7,740 nucleotides of DNA, from contig CAAFLE010000058.1 in the NCBI GenBank assembly GCA_900763675.1, forward strand, positions 1 to 7,740, written 5' to 3'. The notes beneath the pieces were generated by a model, which saw only the letters and a list, made by a program, of their open reading frames with translations, was not told the DNA's origin and searched no databases. This document shows, in pieces, positions 1-6,984 of this stretch. The stretch's first letter is position 1. Each line of letters starts with the position of its first letter. This stretch comes from an uncultured Oscillospiraceae bacterium (GTDB lineage: Bacteria > Bacillota > Clostridia > Oscillospirales > Oscillospiraceae). Both the position numbers and the translations under genes were made by a program.

Positions 1-2
1 CG

Positions 3-329
3 TTTTCCTATCTGGACGTTTTGAAAAACAATGTAGTCTATTATATGTTCCGGGGCTTTGCCGTTTTGCTCGCTGCGGGCATTCTGCTGTGGCTGGTACA
101 ATGGATCCGGCAGAGAAAACGCGGGGCAGCGCCCGATCTGACAGGCGTCCTGCCGGTCATGGGGATCGTTGCCGTGTGCGCCCTGATGCCCTTTGGATGG
201 TATCTTGCGCTGGGAAACCATTCGTATCTGCACAGCTGGTTTACCTTCCGGGAACTGAGCATCTTCTTCTACGGCGGATTTACGATTTCCTATCTGTATC
301 TGCATTTCTGCCGCGAAAAGAACAAATAA
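3..329 (+). CDS. C-terminal part of an integral membrane protein, family not recognised (5' end outside the window)
   Basis: The reading frame is open from position 3, the first in-frame codon, to the TAA at 327-329, giving about 108 residues. A TTG at 21 could serve as a start, but no Shine-Dalgarno sequence precedes it and the frame continues upstream. I therefore read this as the 3' end of a longer gene cut by the window edge. Three hydrophobic segments are visible, encoded roughly at 54-107, 160-222 and 258-312. A basic cytoplasmic-type loop (RQRKRG) lies between the first two, and a polar segment with His, Trp, Phe and Arg (NHSYLHSWFTFRE) lies between the last two. The tail is short and charged (CREKNK). 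The aromatic/His loop before the last membrane helix is reminiscent of polytopic glycosyltransferase-like or polysaccharide proteins of Clostridia, but this is a weak impression and I assign no function. The gene converges on alr and ends at a shared terminator. Confidence 0.75.
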   Translation, partial: FSYLDVLKNNVVYYMFRGFAVLLAAGILLWLVQWIRQRKRGAAPDLTGVLPVMGIVAVCALMPFGWYLALGNHSYLHSWFTFRELSIFFYGGFTISYLYLHFCREKNK

Positions 330-333
330 AACA

Positions 334-371
334 AAACCGTCCCGGTCTTTTCCGAAAGACCGGGACGGTTT
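334..371. terminator. Bidirectional Rho-independent terminator between the membrane-protein gene and alr
   Basis: A perfect 17-bp stem pairs 334-350 with 355-371 around the 4-nt loop TCCG. On the plus strand it is followed by GTTTTAT. On the minus strand it is followed by TTTTGTTTTATTTG, so it can stop transcripts from both sides. It sits in the 56-bp gap between the two convergent stop codons. Confidence 0.92.
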
Positions 372-385
372 GTTTTATGTTTGTT

Positions 386-1522
386 TTATTCCGTATAAAT
401 ACGCGGAACGCGCAGCGACACGCCGCACAGCAGCTCGTAGGGGATCGTCCCGGCAAGCGCGGCAAGCTCGGCGACCGTCGGTGCGCCGTCGCCGCCGCGA
501 CCGAACACCGTGGCGACGTCGCCCACGGCGGCGTCCGGAACGTCCGTCACGTCAAGCATACACATATCCATGCAGATGCGCCCGACCTGCTTTACGCGCC
601 GTCCGCGCAGCAGCACTTCGAGCTTGCCGGAAAGGCAGCGCTGCAAGCCGTCGGCATAGCCGACGGGGACCACGGCAAGCGTGCAGTCACGCTTTGCCGT
701 CCATGTGCGGCCGTAGCTGATGGAATCGCCCTTTTTATGGCGTGTGATTGCGCTCACGCGGCTTTTGAGCGCCATGACCGGCGTGAGAGACAGACCGCCG
801 CGCTCGCTGTCCGGGTACACGCCGTAGGTCAGCAGCCCCGGGCGCACCAGATCAAGCGCCGCGCCCTTCTCCCGCCACGAGAGGACCGCGCCGGAGTTGG
901 CGCAGTGGCGCAGCGGAAAGCGCCGCCCGGTCAGCGTTTCGAGCCTGTCCACCGCGCCGAGGAACTGCGCCAGCTGCGCGGCGGTGTATTCCTCCTCGCC
1001 GGGCGTATCGGAAACGGAAAAGTGGGTGAACACGCCCTCGGCGTCCAGATTGGGGAGCTGCGCTACCTCCGCCGCGGCGCGGAGCGCTTCCTCGTCCCCG
1101 GCGCGAAAGCCGAGCCGCCCCATACCGGTGTCGAGCTTGATATGGATCTTCAGCCGCTCGCCGGACCGCAGCGCTTCGGAGAGCGCGTGACCCTTTTCCG
1201 CGCACTCGACCGAGAGCGTGACGTCGTTACGCGCCATTTCGGATGCGAACGCCGCGTCCACCGCGCCGAGAATCAGTATGGGCAGCGTCTCCCCGGCGCT
1301 TCGGAGCGAAAGCGCCTCCTGCGGACAGGCGACGGCGAGATACCGGCATCCGGCGGAGCGCAGCGCCGCGGCGATCTCGGCGGCGCCGTGACCGTAGGCG
1401 TCCGCCTTGACGACGCCGAGAATACCGCAGCCGTCCGGCAGCGCACGCTGCATTTCCTCTACGTTGTGCCGCAGCGCGGAAAGCGAAATTTCCGCCCACG
1501 TTCTTGTCTTTCGCATATCCAT
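386..1522 (-). CDS. alr: Alanine racemase (PLP-dependent)
   Basis: Alr interconverts L- and D-alanine in the cytoplasm and supplies D-alanine for peptidoglycan precursors. The 378-residue protein has the usual family length. The PLP-binding lysine is K39 in VVKADAYGHG. The residue matching the carbamylated lysine of the Geobacillus enzyme is K129, and the cofactor-contacting arginine is R136 in KLDTGMGRLG. The second catalytic base is Y270 in GDSISYGRTW. The family motifs HFS (167-169), NSG (209-211), GYADG (288-292) and CMDM (317-320) are present, as is the C-terminal PYELLCGVSLRVPRIY. The ATG at 1522 lies 10 nt after AAAGGAG (1533-1540); a second ATG two codons in is further from that site and less likely. 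It is the last gene of the minus-strand nnrD-lipoprotein-alr run, separated from the lipoprotein gene by a repeat element. Confidence 0.97.
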   Translation of the reverse strand: MDMRKTRTWAEISLSALRHNVEEMQRALPDGCGILGVVKADAYGHGAAEIAAALRSAGCRYLAVACPQEALSLRSAGETLPILILGAVDAAFASEMARNDVTLSVECAEKGHALSEALRSGERLKIHIKLDTGMGRLGFRAGDEEALRAAAEVAQLPNLDAEGVFTHFSVSDTPGEEEYTAAQLAQFLGAVDRLETLTGRRFPLRHCANSGAVLSWREKGAALDLVRPGLLTYGVYPDSERGGLSLTPVMALKSRVSAITRHKKGDSISYGRTWTAKRDCTLAVVPVGYADGLQRCLSGKLEVLLRGRRVKQVGRICMDMCMLDVTDVPDAAVGDVATVFGRGGDGAPTVAELAALAGTIPYELLCGVSLRVPRIYTE

Positions 1523-1545
1523 AACACGATTTCTCCTTTCCGTTT

Positions 1546-1682
1546 AAAGCCTCCCCTGTGTAAGGGGAGGTGGCAAAACCTTCGGTTTTGCCGGAGGGGT
1601 TGTCGGATTTGCAGCAAGCCGAAAAAGACAATCCCTCAGTCAGCCTGACGGCTGCCAGCTCCCTTTTAACAAGAGAGCCTTT
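1546..1682. repeat. MITE-like intergenic repeat with imperfect terminal inverted repeats
   Basis: The ends 1546-1574 and 1654-1682 are inverted copies of each other, matching at 22 of 29 positions (outer AAAG, inner TGGC or GCCA). Internal hairpins are clear: CCTCCCCT/AGGGGAGG (1550-1557 with 1563-1570), GGCAAAACC/GGTTTTGCC (1572-1580 with 1584-1592, loop TTC) and CAGCC/GGCTG (1641-1645 with 1650-1654). There is no ORF that looks like a transposase, so if mobile it would be non-autonomous. From memory, near-identical sequence recurs in intergenic spaces of Oscillospiraceae genomes such as Faecalibacterium relatives, but I cannot search to confirm this. No clear target-site duplication is visible. 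The element ends 23 bp upstream of the alr start codon, just before its ribosome-binding site. It would therefore be transcribed inside the operon and could fold in the mRNA. Confidence 0.75.
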
Positions 1683-1690
1683 TGAAAAAA

Positions 1691-2227
1691 TCAGTCCATC
1701 GTCCAGTCCGTGATCTCCAGCGTCAGCACCGTCCGCCCGTCGCGGGCGATCTCCGCGCCGGTGAGAGCGCCGGTCTCATCCCGGCGCAGCGTCACGCTCT
1801 CGCCGTCGGCGCCGGTAAACGCCGCCGAATCCGCCGTGCAGTACTCCAGTATGCCGTCCGCAAGCGCGGCAAGCAGCCGGTGCGGCGCACCGCACGGGGA
1901 CAGCCGCTCGCTTCGCCCGGCGTCGAGCGATAAAATGACGCCGTCAAACTCGACCGACGCCGCGCCGTCCTTTGCCCGGACGGTGATGCCGGAAACGGTC
2001 TCCGGCGCGGTGAGCGTGATTGCGGTTTCGTCTTTTGTGCGTTCCACGTCCGCGGCAAACGACGCGGCGGCGTCCTCCCAAAGCGCGGTGATCTCCGCGT
2101 GGAAGGCGATATGCTCCGCCGCTTCAACCGCTTCGGCAAACGATTTCCAGCGTTCCGCGTTCCGCCGCGCACCGCAGCCGGTGAGCAGCAGAGGTATCAT
2201 CAGTGCGAACAAAACCGTCCGCTTCAT
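1691..2227 (-). CDS. Putative lipoprotein of unknown function
   Basis: The 178-residue protein begins with a short basic n-region (MKR), a hydrophobic core and a lipobox LTGC with the lipidated cysteine at C18. This indicates export and anchoring to the outer face of the cytoplasmic membrane. The mature part is charged. It starts with a likely amphipathic helix (about 25-55), followed by alternating short strands and turns (for example VSGITVRAKDGAASVEFDGV) and an acidic end (ITDWTMD). I do not recognise the family. The layout recalls the Bacillus subtilis acpS-ydcC-dal cluster, where a LolA-like lipoprotein precedes alanine racemase. A remote relationship is possible, but this protein is only about half as long as YdcC. 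The ATG lies 4 nt after the nnrD stop. A Shine-Dalgarno-like AAAGGAG inside the end of nnrD is about 16 nt upstream, so translational coupling is likely. Confidence 0.8.
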   Translation of the reverse strand: MKRTVLFALMIPLLLTGCGARRNAERWKSFAEAVEAAEHIAFHAEITALWEDAAASFAADVERTKDETAITLTAPETVSGITVRAKDGAASVEFDGVILSLDAGRSERLSPCGAPHRLLAALADGILEYCTADSAAFTGADGESVTLRRDETGALTGAEIARDGRTVLTLEITDWTMD

Positions 2228-2231
2228 GCTT

Positions 2232-3119
2232 TTATTCCGTGATCTCCTTTAAAATATAAGGCAATTCGTCCACGATATTCGAGGGCGTCATGCCGTATTC
2301 GCCCAACTTCTCCGCGCAGACGTCGCCCGCTCCGGCGTGGACGGCGCAGGCGGTGACGACCGCCTTTTCCGTTTCCAGCTGTCCGAGAAGAGAACCCAGC
2401 ACACCGGTCAGCACGTCGCCGCTGCCGCCCTTCGCCATGCCGGGATTGCCCGCCTCAACGGAATAGAGCCGCCCGGCGGGGTGCGCGATGATCGTGCGGT
2501 GTCCCTTCAAAACGGTGATGCAGCCCCAGCGCTGCGCAAAATCCCACGCGCCGCGCTCACGCCCATCGTCCAGCGAGCCGCCGAGACGGAGAAACTCCCC
2601 CTCGTGCGGCGTGATCACAACGTCGTTTTTCGCCTCGCGCAGCAGCTCCGGCGCGAGCGATACTGCCCAGAGCGCGTCCGCGTCGATAACGAGCCGCCCG
2701 GGAAACTCCCGGACGAGCGCCGCGGTGAGCGCCGCCGTGCCGCGGCTGCGCTCCAGACCCGGTCCGAGCGCAAGCACACCGCAGCGGTCATAGTATTTCC
2801 GGAGCGGCAAAAGAGCGTCCGCCGTGAGCCGGCCATCCGTATCACACGGCAGAGGAAAGGGCATCGCCTCGTCGTTTTTCGCCGCGCATACGCTCCAGAT
2901 GGATTCCGGCACGCCGAGATAGACAAGCCCCGCGCCGGACCGGACCGCCGCATGGGCGGCAAAGCTTGGCGCTCCGGTATACCCGACGCTGCCGCCGACG
3001 ATGAGGAGCTTTCCGTAATCGCCCTTGTGCGTATCGGCTTTGCGCCGCGGCACAGACACGCAGCCGCGTTCACAATATACGCGCACGCACTCCGGCATAT
3101 TCCCGTTCAAGCCGCTCAC
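2232..3119 (-). CDS. nnrD: ADP-dependent NAD(P)H-hydrate dehydratase (NAD(P)HX repair)
   Basis: This ribokinase-fold enzyme removes water from S-NADHX and S-NADPHX using ADP, restoring damaged NAD(P)H in the cytoplasm. Visible signatures, with residues counted from the GTG start, are KGDYGKLLIVGGS (32-44), LGPGL (118-122), IDADAL (145-150), TPHEGEF (170-176), LKGHRTII (204-211) and GNPGMAKGGSGDVLTG (224-239). The last contains the GSGD motif with the presumed catalytic D235. It is a dehydratase-only form; the N-terminal NAD(P)HX epimerase domain of fused Nnr proteins such as E. coli YjeF is absent. The start is uncertain. The frame opens at GTG 3117-3119, directly abutting GGAGAGG (3120-3126). 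An in-frame TTG at 3108-3110 lies 9 nt from that site, which is better spacing, and an ATG at 3096-3098 is also in frame. It is the first gene of the operon, 18-20 nt from the predicted transcription start. Confidence 0.93.
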   Translation of the reverse strand: MSGLNGNMPECVRVYCERGCVSVPRRKADTHKGDYGKLLIVGGSVGYTGAPSFAAHAAVRSGAGLVYLGVPESIWSVCAAKNDEAMPFPLPCDTDGRLTADALLPLRKYYDRCGVLALGPGLERSRGTAALTAALVREFPGRLVIDADALWAVSLAPELLREAKNDVVITPHEGEFLRLGGSLDDGRERGAWDFAQRWGCITVLKGHRTIIAHPAGRLYSVEAGNPGMAKGGSGDVLTGVLGSLLGQLETEKAVVTACAVHAGAGDVCAEKLGEYGMTPSNIVDELPYILKEITE

Positions 3120-3144
3120 CCTCTCCGATAAAATTCCAAACTAC

Positions 3145-3173
3145 ATTATAGATTCTGGGTCGGCATTCGTCAA
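3145..3173 (-). promoter_or_regulatory. Sigma-A promoter of the nnrD-lipoprotein-alr operon
   Basis: On the minus strand, -35 TTGACG (3168-3173) and a perfect -10 TATAAT (3145-3150) are separated by 17 bp. Transcription would start near 3138, leaving a short leader of about 18 nt before the GTG of nnrD. It lies back to back with the pheST promoter. Confidence 0.85.
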
Positions 3174-3181
3174 ATTTATTC

Positions 3182-3210
3182 TTGCGAATTTCATCGCACT
3201 ATGCTATAAA
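3182..3210 (+). promoter_or_regulatory. Sigma-A promoter of the pheST T-box transcript
   Basis: -35 TTGCGA (3182-3187) and -10 TATAAA (3205-3210) are separated by 17 bp. An extended -10 TGC lies just before the hexamer (ATGCTATAAA). The predicted start near 3217 falls just before the first T-box helix, which supports the assignment. Confidence 0.8.
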
Positions 3211-3216
3211 GGAGAA

Positions 3217-3452
3217 AGAGAAATGCGAAGATCGGGAAAATAACGAAACACCGCCGCAGCAGAGAAGGGCGTCGCCGGCTGAAAGCGCCCCGCGGAAAGG
3301 CTTCGTTTGGTTCGCCCGTGAGCGCCGGTCAATCCCCGGCGGGCTGCGCCCGTTACAGCGCGAGAGCGCAAAACCGCTTTGCGGTTTTGAATGTGGGTGG
3401 TACCGCGGAAGAAGGTCTTTCGTCCCCTTGTGTGGGGAGGAAGGGCTTTTTT
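3217..3452 (+). ncRNA. T-box riboswitch responding to uncharged tRNA-Phe
   Basis: The leader carries the T-box core TGGGTGGTACCGCG (3394-3407), preceded by AATG at 3390-3393, so it fits the AANNTGGGTGGTACCGCG consensus. Its TGGT would pair with the tRNA acceptor end ACCA. Stem I can be folded by eye. The base GCG/CGC (3225-3227 with 3323-3325) is followed by a K-turn-like internal loop (AAGAT facing TGA, 3319-3321) and CGGG/CCCG (3233-3236 with 3315-3318). Then come a specifier loop, AACGAA/TTCGTT (3242-3247 with 3302-3307), and a distal part with AGAGA (3261-3265) and GGGCG/CGCCC (3267-3271 with 3286-3290). The specifier codon is read as TTC at 3311-3313, which is Phe and agrees with the gene downstream. 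The base after it is G rather than the more usual A. A stem III hairpin (3369-3377 with 3381-3389) and the terminator follow. Uncharged tRNA-Phe should favour the antiterminator. Confidence 0.95.
3415..3452 (+). terminator. Regulated terminator of the T-box leader
   Basis: The 13-nt arms 3415-3427 and 3434-3446 pair with one mismatch (G:G) and a few G-U pairs around the loop TTGTGT. Six T residues follow (3447-3452). The 5' arm is the strand expected to be captured by the T-box sequence in the antiterminator. Confidence 0.9.
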
Positions 3453-3492
3453 ATTTTGGCAGATTAAGATTAAGACGATACAGGAGGAAGCC

Positions 3493-4518
3493 ATGAAGAA
3501 AATGCTGGAAAGCCTGCGGGATGCATCCCGCCAGGCGATCGAAGAAGCCGTGGATATGGACTCGCTCGAAGCGCTGCGCGTCCGCTATCTCGGCAAGAAG
3601 GGCGAGCTGACCGCCATTTTGAAGCAGATGGGCAAGCTCTCTGCCGAGGAGCGCCCCGTCATCGGGCAGCTGGCGAACGAGGTCCGCAGCGAGCTGGAAA
3701 ACGAGATCGAAAGCCGCAAGAGCGCTCTGGCAGCGCGGCTGCAGGAGGCAAAGCTCCGCGCCGAAACGCTGGATGTGACGATGCCCGGCAAGGAGATCGC
3801 ACTCGGCAAAAAGCACGTTATGAACACCGTGCTCGACGAGGTCGTCGATATATTTATCGGTATGGGCTTTTCCATTGTGGACGGTCCGGAGATCGAGCTT
3901 TCCAATTACGATTTTGACCGTTTGAACATCCCCGAAAACCACACCGTCCGCGAGTGGACGGATACGTTCTATATCACGGAGGACGAGAAGGTCCATCTCC
4001 GCTGCCAGACCTCCCCGGTGCAGGTGCGCGTGATGGAAAGCACGCGCCCGCCGATCCGCATTCTGTCCCCGGGCCGCGTGTACCGCAAGGATGAGATCGA
4101 CGCGACGCACTCCCCGATGTTCCACCAGATCGAAGGTCTTGTCATCGACAAGGGCATCACGATGGGCGATCTTAAGGGTACGCTCAATACGCTGATGAAA
4201 AAGCTCTACGGTCCCGACACCGTGACGCGCTTCCGTCCGCACCACTTCCCATTCACCGAGCCGAGCTGCGAGATGGACGTGCAGTGCTTTGAGTGCCACG
4301 GCAAGGGCTGCCGCGTGTGCAAGGGCGAGGGCTGGATCGAGCTGCTCGGCGCGGGCATGGTGCATCCGCACGTGCTGGAAATGAGCGGTATCGACCCGGC
4401 GGTCTATTCCGGCTTCGCGTTCGGCGTCGGTTTGGAGCGTCTTGTTATGCGCCGCTTCCAGATCAGCGATATGCGCCTGCTGTACGAAAACGACACCCGG
4501 TTCCTGTCCCAGTTTTAA
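3493..4518 (+). CDS. pheS: Phenylalanine--tRNA ligase alpha subunit
   Basis: PheS is the catalytic subunit of the cytoplasmic (alpha-beta)2 synthetase that charges tRNA-Phe. The 341-residue protein has family length. Residues 1-90 are a charged, helical N-terminal coiled-coil region that binds tRNA. The class II core includes TSP (173-175), motif 2 GRVYRKDEIDATHSPMFHQ (194-212) and motif 3 GFAFGVGLERLVM (307-319). Ala309 sits at the position of E. coli Ala294, which sets side-chain selectivity. Four cysteines in CFECHGKGCRVC (265, 268, 273, 276) form the CxxC-CxxC insert common in Firmicutes PheS. The start is the ATG at 3493, 5 nt after AGGAGG (3482-3487). The frame is open further upstream, but that stretch is T-box leader RNA. 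pheT follows after 12 nt, so the two are co-transcribed under T-box control. Confidence 0.98.
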   Translation: MKKMLESLRDASRQAIEEAVDMDSLEALRVRYLGKKGELTAILKQMGKLSAEERPVIGQLANEVRSELENEIESRKSALAARLQEAKLRAETLDVTMPGKEIALGKKHVMNTVLDEVVDIFIGMGFSIVDGPEIELSNYDFDRLNIPENHTVREWTDTFYITEDEKVHLRCQTSPVQVRVMESTRPPIRILSPGRVYRKDEIDATHSPMFHQIEGLVIDKGITMGDLKGTLNTLMKKLYGPDTVTRFRPHHFPFTEPSCEMDVQCFECHGKGCRVCKGEGWIELLGAGMVHPHVLEMSGIDPAVYSGFAFGVGLERLVMRRFQISDMRLLYENDTRFLSQF

Positions 4519-4530
4519 GGAGGTAGCGAC

Positions 4531-6909
4531 ATGAAGCTTTCAAGAGAATGGCTCGGCGAGTATACGACCATTGATGCTCCCGATAAGGAATACTGCGACG
4601 CGATGACCATGTCCGGCTCCAAGGTGGAGGGCTGGGAGGTCACCGGCAGCGAGATCGAGCGCGTTGTCGTCGGTCGTGTGGTCTCCATGGAGCGCCACAC
4701 CAACTCCGATCATATGTGGGTCTGCCAGATCGACGTCGGCGGCGAGCGGGAACTCCAGATCGTCACCGGTGCGCAGAACGTGAACATCGGCGATTTTGTC
4801 CCCGTGGCACTCGACGGAAGCCGTCTGCCCGGCGGCAAGGAGATCCATACCGGCAAGCTGCGCGGCGAGATCAGCGAGGGAATGCTCTGCTCGCTCGGCG
4901 AGCTGGGGCTGGAGCTGCGCGATTTCCCCTACGCGATCGAGGACGGCATCTTCATCCTTCAGGAGGACTGCGCCCCCGGCGACGACATCCGCGCCGTCTG
5001 CGGTCTGGGCGACAGCGTTGTGGAGTTTGAGATCACGAACAACCGCCCTGACTGTCTTTCCGTGCGCGGTCTCGCCCGCGAGAGTGCCTGCACGTTCCAC
5101 ACGCCGCTCACGTTTGCCGAACCCGCTGTGACCGCCGGTCACGGCGACATCCGCGAAAAGCTCTCCGTGGAGATCAAGGACGCCGAGCTTTGTCCGCGCT
5201 ACACGGCGCGTATGGTAAAAAACATCAAGATCGCCCCCTCGCCGAAGTGGATGCGCCGCCGTCTGCGTGCCTCCGGCGTGCGCCCGATCAACAACATCGT
5301 TGACATCACGAACTACGTCATGCTCGAGTACGGTCAGCCGATGCACGCGTTCGACTATGCCTGCCTGCACGACGGCAAGATCATCGTCCGCCGCGCCGAA
5401 GAGGGCGAATCCCTCCAGACGCTCGACGGCAACGACCATGCGCTTGCCGCCGGTATGCTCGTCATCGCCGACCCGGAAGGACCTGTGGCTCTCGCGGGCG
5501 TGATGGGCGGCGCGAACAGCGAGATCACGGACGATACGACGACCATCGTGTTCGAGAGCGCCAACTTCCTCGGTCACTCCATCCGCAAGACCGCCATCGC
5601 CCTCGGTATGCGTACCGACGCCTCCGGGCGGTTTGAAAAGGGCCTCGACCCGCTCGGCACCGTGCCGGCGGTGGACCGCGCCTGCGAGTTGGTGGAAATG
5701 CTCGGCGCGGGCGAGGTGTTCGACGGCACGATCGACGTGCTTGCCAAAGCGCCGGAGACGACGTTCATCGAGCTGGACGCCGGGCGCATCAACGCCCTGC
5801 TCGGCACGGACATCCCGCGGGAGTTCATGGTCGATACGCTCACGGCGCTCGGCTTTGCAGTAAACGGCAATACGATCACCGTTCCCTCCTGGCGCGGCGA
5901 CTGCACCATGCTTGCCGACATCGCCGAGGAGTGCGCCCGCTTCTGGGGTTATGACAAGATCAAAGCCACCGACATCCGCGGCGTAGCCACGCAGGGCGGC
6001 TACAGCGAAAAGACGCTCTTTGTCCGGAAGCTCGGCACGGCCTGCCGCGCCATGGGCTATACCGAGGTCGTGACGTATTCGTTCGTCAGCCCGTCGAGCC
6101 TCGATAAGATCAAGGTCCCCGCAGATTCCCCGCTGCGCGATAACTACCGCATCCTAAATCCGCTCGGCGAGGATACGAGCGTCATGCGCACCACGGCGCT
6201 GCCCTCCATGCTCGGCGTGCTGTCCACGAACCTCAGCCGCCGCAACATGGAAGCCAAGCTCTATGAAATGGCGACCGTGTACAAGAAGCAGCCCGGCAAG
6301 GTGCTGGCTGACGAGCGCACCGTGCTCACGCTCGGCGCTTACGGCGGCGATGTGGACTTCTTCGCGCTCAAGGGCGCGGTGGAGGCGCTGCTGTGCGCCG
6401 CCCGCACGCCGGACGTGCGCTTCACTGCCGACACGGAGACCGCCGCGTTCCATCCCGGCCGCTGCGCCGCGGTGTGGTCGGGCGATACGCGCCTCGGCAC
6501 GCTCGGCCAGATCCATCCCGACGTGTGCGCTGCCTACGGGCTCGACGGCGCGACGTACTGCGCCGAGATCGACGTCGTGCTGCTGCACGATCTCGAGGGT
6601 GCGGAGCCGGTCTATACGCCGCTGCCGCGCTTCCCCGCCATCACGCGGGACATCGCCGTCGTGTGCGACGCCTCCGTCCCCGTCGGCGAGCTGACCGAGT
6701 GCATCCGCAAGGCGGAGAACAAGGTGCTGCGCGGTGTGAAGCTCTTCGACATTTATACCGGCGTGGGCATTCCGGAAGGGAAGAAGAGCGTCGCGTTCTC
6801 GCTGACGCTCCGCTCGGACGACGGCACGCTCACCGACGACCATGCCGAGGAAGCCGTCCATGCGATTCTCGACGCGCTGCGCGAGAGCTTCGGCGCGGTC
6901 ATCCGGTAA
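4531..6909 (+). CDS. pheT: Phenylalanine--tRNA ligase beta subunit
   Basis: PheT is the large subunit of phenylalanyl-tRNA synthetase, needed for tRNA binding and for editing mischarged Tyr-tRNA-Phe. The 792 residues carry the full bacterial domain order. An OB-fold tRNA-binding domain lies at about 40-150 (VGRVVSMERHTNSDHMWVC through GKLRGEISEGMLCS). The B3/4 editing domain lies at about 210-395 (INNIVDITNYVMLEYGQPMHAFD, GVMGGANSEI, TDASGRFEKGLDP). The B5 domain is at about 412-480 (SWRGDCTMLADIAEECARFWGYD). A non-catalytic synthetase-like core spans about 490-690, and the ferredoxin-fold anticodon-binding domain about 698-792 (PRFPAITRDIAVV, FDIYTG, KKSVAFSLTLRS). The ATG at 4531 follows AAGGAGGT (4517-4524) by 6 nt. 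This ribosome-binding site overlaps the pheS stop codon, a layout that favours coupled, balanced synthesis of the subunits. I see no terminator between pheT and ireB. Confidence 0.98.
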   Translation: MKLSREWLGEYTTIDAPDKEYCDAMTMSGSKVEGWEVTGSEIERVVVGRVVSMERHTNSDHMWVCQIDVGGERELQIVTGAQNVNIGDFVPVALDGSRLPGGKEIHTGKLRGEISEGMLCSLGELGLELRDFPYAIEDGIFILQEDCAPGDDIRAVCGLGDSVVEFEITNNRPDCLSVRGLARESACTFHTPLTFAEPAVTAGHGDIREKLSVEIKDAELCPRYTARMVKNIKIAPSPKWMRRRLRASGVRPINNIVDITNYVMLEYGQPMHAFDYACLHDGKIIVRRAEEGESLQTLDGNDHALAAGMLVIADPEGPVALAGVMGGANSEITDDTTTIVFESANFLGHSIRKTAIALGMRTDASGRFEKGLDPLGTVPAVDRACELVEMLGAGEVFDGTIDVLAKAPETTFIELDAGRINALLGTDIPREFMVDTLTALGFAVNGNTITVPSWRGDCTMLADIAEECARFWGYDKIKATDIRGVATQGGYSEKTLFVRKLGTACRAMGYTEVVTYSFVSPSSLDKIKVPADSPLRDNYRILNPLGEDTSVMRTTALPSMLGVLSTNLSRRNMEAKLYEMATVYKKQPGKVLADERTVLTLGAYGGDVDFFALKGAVEALLCAARTPDVRFTADTETAAFHPGRCAAVWSGDTRLGTLGQIHPDVCAAYGLDGATYCAEIDVVLLHDLEGAEPVYTPLPRFPAITRDIAVVCDASVPVGELTECIRKAENKVLRGVKLFDIYTGVGIPEGKKSVAFSLTLRSDDGTLTDDHAEEAVHAILDALRESFGAVIR

Positions 6910-6917
6910 GATTTTCC

Positions 6918-6946
6918 TTGAAACCGCCGCACGAGTGTGGTATGGT
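6918..6946 (+). promoter_or_regulatory. Probable sigma-A promoter of ireB
   Basis: -35 TTGAAA (6918-6923) and -10 TATGGT (6941-6946) are 17 bp apart, with a TGG extended -10 element just upstream. The -10 hexamer matches consensus at four of six positions, so the promoter is moderate. Because pheT has no visible terminator, ireB may also receive pheST read-through. Confidence 0.6.
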
Positions 6947-6984
6947 ATAAACAGAAGAATTTATGACCAAAGGGGGTTGCGGAC

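Noticed and set aside
89..1648. 519-residue plus-strand ORF opposite alr
   Set aside because: This is a GC-rich antisense shadow of alr. It runs through the terminator and the repeat, and its composition is Arg/Ala/His-rich with no family motif.
2337..3131. 264-residue plus-strand ORF opposite nnrD
   Set aside because: Antisense shadow of a clear nnrD; no ribosome-binding site and low-complexity Arg/Ala composition.
3391..3492. 34-residue N-terminal extension of PheS
   Set aside because: The extension translates the T-box core and terminator. The ATG at 3493 has a perfect Shine-Dalgarno sequence and gives the normal PheS N-terminus.
4540..5577. 345-residue minus-strand ORF opposite pheT
   Set aside because: Antisense shadow of the well-supported pheT coding frame; no motif, no promoter.
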